Assembly (NCBI GenBank): GCA_938044055.1
Contig: CALIQO010000012.1
Coordinates: 1 to 5,756, forward strand
Reading direction: 5' to 3'
DNA: 5,756 nucleotides
Source: an uncultured Saprospiraceae bacterium
GTDB taxonomy: Bacteria; Bacteroidota; Bacteroidia; Chitinophagales; Saprospiraceae
This document shows, piece after piece, positions 5,718-5,756 of this stretch (its first letter is position 1; each line of letters opens with the position of its first letter). Made by a program: the position numbers and the translations under genes. The notes under the pieces are model-generated. The model was not told the DNA's origin. It saw only the letters and a list, made by a program, of their open reading frames with translations, and ran no database searches.

Positions 5718-5756
5718 TTTTCGCTATTCCATTTAGTGCACTGGAAAGTGTTCTGA

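Noticed and set aside
5712..5756. Single-base frameshift restoring a full serine acetyltransferase
   Set aside because: Neither alternative frame after Gly155 gives the IDIHPGA/hexapeptide sequence; one of them stops after eight codons.
5727..5756. AGTGCACT palindrome (5735-5742) as an insertion-sequence end
   Set aside because: An 8-bp palindrome alone, with no matching terminal repeat or transposase in view, does not support an IS.

Overview
The window looks like a chromosomal segment of a Bacteroidota bacterium. It is AT-rich, and starts mostly lack a Shine-Dalgarno sequence. Several proteins are types common in that phylum: a DUF2490-like outer-membrane barrel, a DUF6155-like protein, an epsC-type serine acetyltransferase N-terminus, and a secreted glycosidase made as a lipoprotein. 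I see no tRNA, rRNA, CRISPR array or recognisable insertion sequence.

Layout. (1) Positions 1-395, + strand: the C-terminal part of an alpha/beta-hydrolase (carboxylesterase/lipase-like), cut by the window edge. (2) Positions 439-476: a strong, probably bidirectional terminator between two convergent units. (3) Positions 494-4321, - strand: four genes, in transcription order a MalS-like GH13 alpha-amylase lipoprotein, a DUF2490-like barrel protein, a TetR-family repressor and a short-chain dehydrogenase/reductase (SDR). They probably form two modules: amylase plus barrel (carbohydrate use at the cell envelope), and TetR plus SDR (an inducible oxidoreductase). A 28-bp operator-like dyad lies directly before the SDR. 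(4) Positions 4322-4620: a 299-bp divergent intergenic region with two inverted repeats on the amylase side, a weak Bacteroidota-type promoter candidate on the other, and a curious chain of overlapping mini-ORFs. (5) Positions 4621-5148, + strand: a DUF6155-like protein followed by a stem-loop. (6) Positions 5250-5717, + strand: the N-terminal helical domain of a serine O-acetyltransferase, stopping exactly where the catalytic hexapeptide-repeat domain should begin.

Most genes here are ordinary. The points most worth a second look are the abruptly truncated serine acetyltransferase, the operator dyad in front of the SDR, and the inverted repeats upstream of the amylase. I found no convincing evidence of a wholly new system.
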